From assembly GCA_021810815.1 (NCBI GenBank), contig JAJZHR010000117.1, positions 1 through 7,159 of the forward strand: 7,159 nucleotides of DNA, read 5' to 3'. Both the position numbers and the translations under genes were made by a program. Shown here in pieces: positions 5,311 to 7,159 of this stretch (position 1 is its first letter; every line of letters starts with the position of its first letter). Below the pieces are notes generated by a model that was given only the letters and a program-made list of their open reading frames with translations, had not been told where the DNA came from and made no database searches. Source of the stretch: Acidobacteriota bacterium (GTDB lineage Bacteria; Acidobacteriota; Terriglobia; Terriglobales; Acidobacteriaceae).

Positions 5311-6993
5311 ATGAATCAACCCACTCTGTTGCAAAGGCTCCGCAGCCGCGGTCTGGCGACCGCTTTCACCGTTCTCACGACCCTCAGCGTCGGCGTTCTG
5401 GCAGGCTCCGTGCTTACCCGGAATGTGCATGGCAAAGAAGCTCAGGTGAACACCTCCGACGCGACGCCGCTGACCATCCCGTCACCCATCACTCTTTCGA
5501 ACGGCTTCTCCGCGATTGCGAAGCAGGTGGGGCCGGCTGTGGTGAACATCAACACCGAGAGCCTGCCGAAGCCGCAGAGCAGCCGCAACCGCGGCAATCA
5601 GCGTCGCCGCATGGCTCCGATGCCGAACACTCCGGACAACGGCGATGGCGACGGCGACAGCGACAACCAGGGCGGTCAGGACAATTTTCAGGACTTCTTC
5701 AACCGCTTCTTTGGCGGCCAGGGCGGCCAGGGCGGCCAGGCGGGTCCTGGTGCTCCGGATGGCCAGGGGCCCGATGGCGGCGTCCGCCAGGCGCTGGGTT
5801 CTGGTTTCATTGTTGACCCGCGCGGCTATATTGTGACCAACAACCACGTTGTGGACAAGGCCGACCACATCTGGGTGAAGCTCTCGACCGACCCTGAAGG
5901 CGGTCCTGGCGACCTGGGCCGTCCGGCGAAGGTGGTTGGCGTGGACAAGGACACGGATCTGGCGGTGATCAAGATTGATTCCAAGGAGCCGTTGCCGACG
6001 GTGAAGCTTGGCAACTCGGACGCGGCGGAGGTGGGGGACTGGGTGCTGGCGATCGGCAGCCCGTTCGGCCTGCAGCAGACGGTTTCGGCGGGCATTGTTT
6101 CGGCGAAGAACCGCACGATCGACGAGGGCGGCGCTCCGAGCCAGTTCCAGCGCTTCATCCAGACGGATGCTGCGATCAACCCGGGCAATTCCGGTGGTCC
6201 GCTGGTGAACATGGCAGGTCAGGTGATCGGCGTGAACACGGCGATCTATACGGAGTCCGCCGGCTATGAGGGCATCGGCTTCGCGATGCCGTCGAACACG
6301 GTCATCAGCGTGTACAACCAGTTGATCGGGCCGGCGCACAAGGTGATTCGCGGATCGATCGGCATCACCTTCCAGGCGGCTCTTTCGACGGCTGTGAGCC
6401 GTGTTTACGGCATCAAGAGCGGTGTTCTGGTGAACACGGTGGAGCCGAAGGGGCCTGCCGCTGCTGCCGGAATCCAGCCGGGCGATGTGATTACCAGCGT
6501 GGACGGGACTACGGTGAAGGACGGCGACGCACTGGTTGCCAACATTTCGCCGCGCGCTCCTGGATCGAGCGTGAAGCTGGGCTACATTCGCAACGGCAAG
6601 CCTGAAACCGCAACCGTCACCATCGCGGATCGGTCCAAACTGTTCGCCGATATTCTGGGCAGCAACGAAGGCCCCGACTCCGGCAACGAGCCGGATGCGG
6701 CGCAGGGCAAGCTGGGCATCACGATTCGCCCGGTCAGCCCGGAGCTGGCCTCGAAGCTGGGCATTCATGGCGGCGTGCAGGTGACCAGCGTTCGGCCGGG
6801 CTCCTTCGCGGACGAGATCGCTCTGGGCCAGGGGGTGGTGATCCTGGAAGTGAACCGCAAGCCGGTGACGGACGAGAGCTCCTTCAAGTCCATCATTTCA
6901 GGGCTGAAGACCGGCGACGATGTGGCGTTCCTGATCCGCGATCCCAGAGTGCAGGGAGGCGGGAACACCTACGTCGGCGGCACCCTGCCGTAG
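5311..6993 (+). CDS. htrA: Membrane-anchored HtrA/Deg-type serine protease with two PDZ domains
   Basis: The 560-residue product is a Deg/HtrA trypsin-fold protease that degrades or refolds damaged proteins in the periplasm. An N-terminal hydrophobic segment at about 15-34 is a signal anchor or signal peptide. The catalytic triad is visible: His179 (TNNHVV), Asp216 (DTDLAVI) and Ser294 (GNSGGP). PDZ1 spans about 345-440 (GVLVNTVEPKGPAAAAGIQPGDVI) and PDZ2 about 465-545 (GVQVTSVRPGSFADEIAL). This architecture matches DegP/DegQ/MucD. Between anchor and protease, residues 86-158 form a long, disordered-looking linker: first basic (SSRNRGNQRRR), then Asp/Gly/Gln-rich, with a DNFQDFFNRFFGG block in the middle. 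That block resembles the aromatic FF segment of the DegP LA-loop region. GGCGGCCAG is repeated three times at 5713-5739 within the linker. The start at 5311 is chosen because it gives a proper hydrophobic N-terminus and follows GAGGT. The gene has its own promoter and terminator and is probably monocistronic. Whether it equals DegP, DegQ or MucD cannot be decided here. Confidence 0.95.
   Translation: MNQPTLLQRLRSRGLATAFTVLTTLSVGVLAGSVLTRNVHGKEAQVNTSDATPLTIPSPITLSNGFSAIAKQVGPAVVNINTESLPKPQSSRNRGNQRRRMAPMPNTPDNGDGDGDSDNQGGQDNFQDFFNRFFGGQGGQGGQAGPGAPDGQGPDGGVRQALGSGFIVDPRGYIVTNNHVVDKADHIWVKLSTDPEGGPGDLGRPAKVVGVDKDTDLAVIKIDSKEPLPTVKLGNSDAAEVGDWVLAIGSPFGLQQTVSAGIVSAKNRTIDEGGAPSQFQRFIQTDAAINPGNSGGPLVNMAGQVIGVNTAIYTESAGYEGIGFAMPSNTVISVYNQLIGPAHKVIRGSIGITFQAALSTAVSRVYGIKSGVLVNTVEPKGPAAAAGIQPGDVITSVDGTTVKDGDALVANISPRAPGSSVKLGYIRNGKPETATVTIADRSKLFADILGSNEGPDSGNEPDAAQGKLGITIRPVSPELASKLGIHGGVQVTSVRPGSFADEIALGQGVVILEVNRKPVTDESSFKSIISGLKTGDDVAFLIRDPRVQGGGNTYVGGTLP
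5713..5739 (+). repeat. Three exact GGCGGCCAG repeats inside htrA
   Basis: Three consecutive 9-bp copies encode Gly-Gly-Gln repeats in the linker before the protease domain. They keep the reading frame, so copy-number change would alter linker length without breaking the gene. Confidence 0.85.
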
Positions 6994-7014
6994 CCAGCGA
7001 GAAGGGCGCGAACA

Positions 7015-7068
7015 GCGCAAGAGAATCGGCGCCCGGAGAGACCCTCCGGGCGCCGATTTCTTTTGCGC
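7015..7068 (+). terminator. Intrinsic terminator of htrA
   Basis: A perfect 15-bp stem (7024-7038 with 7044-7058) closes a 5-nt loop (AGACC) and is followed by TCTTTT. The outer segments GCGCAA (7015-7020) and TTGCGC (7063-7068) are also complementary, so the structure could extend across a small internal loop, although this would consume the T-rich tail. It lies 21 nt after the htrA stop. The opposite strand lacks a good T-tract, so termination is probably one-directional. Confidence 0.85.
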
Positions 7069-7114
7069 CTGCCAGCGCCGTTCCATTCGGGGTAGTATGG
7101 TGCCTGTCATCCGC

Positions 7115-7131
7115 ATGCAATTTAAATGCAT
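7115..7131. promoter_or_regulatory. 17-bp near-palindrome over a -35 box, candidate operator
   Basis: ATGCAATTTAAATGCAT pairs in 7 of 8 positions around its centre, with ATGCA and TGCAT as the outer arms. It contains the -35-like TTTAAA (7121-7126) of the promoter for the gene that starts at the window edge. A dimeric repressor bound here would block that promoter. The regulator is unknown. Confidence 0.45.
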
Positions 7132-7149
7132 TCAGCGCGGAGGTATACT
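7121..7149 (+). promoter_or_regulatory. Promoter for a leaderless gene starting at 7156
   Basis: TTTAAA (7121-7126) and TATACT (7144-7149) are separated by 17 bp. The -10 ends 6 nt before the ATG at 7156-7158, the same geometry as elsewhere in the window. Only four bases of the presumed gene are visible, so its product cannot be named. The frame from ATG 7097 or 7115 is also open to the window end, so an upstream start in another frame is possible. Confidence 0.55.
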
Positions 7150-7159
7150 GATCCTATGG

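Overview
The window looks like chromosomal DNA from a GC-rich bacterium. Protein style, GTG starts and the frequent placement of a -10 box 5-7 nt before the start codon (leaderless transcripts) suggest Acidobacteriota, perhaps the Terriglobus/Granulicella/Edaphobacter group. This is inference, since no rRNA or other marker gene is present. There is no sign of phage, insertion sequence, tRNA or CRISPR.

Layout. (1) 37-1800 (+): an exported, YtcJ-like metal-dependent amidohydrolase. (2) 3836 down to 1814 (-): a tight three-gene operon in the order HxlR-type repressor, Asp-box (BNR) beta-propeller, and MoaD/ThiS-like ubiquitin-fold protein ending in Gly-Gly. Both junctions are 4-nt ATGA overlaps. 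A perfect 21-bp inverted repeat sits on the operon promoter and is the obvious candidate operator. The operon converges on the amidohydrolase with only 13 nt between the stop codons. (3) 4032-4976 (+): a ten-helix EamA/DMT-type transporter, divergent from the repressor operon across a 195-bp gap. (4) 4977-5310: a non-coding stretch with a 10-bp tandem repeat array and the promoter and leader of the next gene. (5) 5311-6993 (+): a membrane-anchored HtrA/Deg serine protease with two PDZ domains, closed by a strong intrinsic terminator (7015-7068). (6) 7071-7159: a promoter with a near-palindrome over its -35 box, apparently driving a leaderless gene whose ATG is at 7156, at the very edge of the window.

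How the genes fit together. Only the three-gene minus-strand operon is clearly a functional unit: a repressor with a conserved cysteine controlling a cytoplasmic propeller protein and a small beta-grasp protein with a conjugation- or sulfur-carrier-type tail. Its biochemical role is unknown to me and is the most interesting question here. The amidohydrolase, the transporter and HtrA look like independent single-gene transcription units; HtrA is a general envelope quality-control protease.
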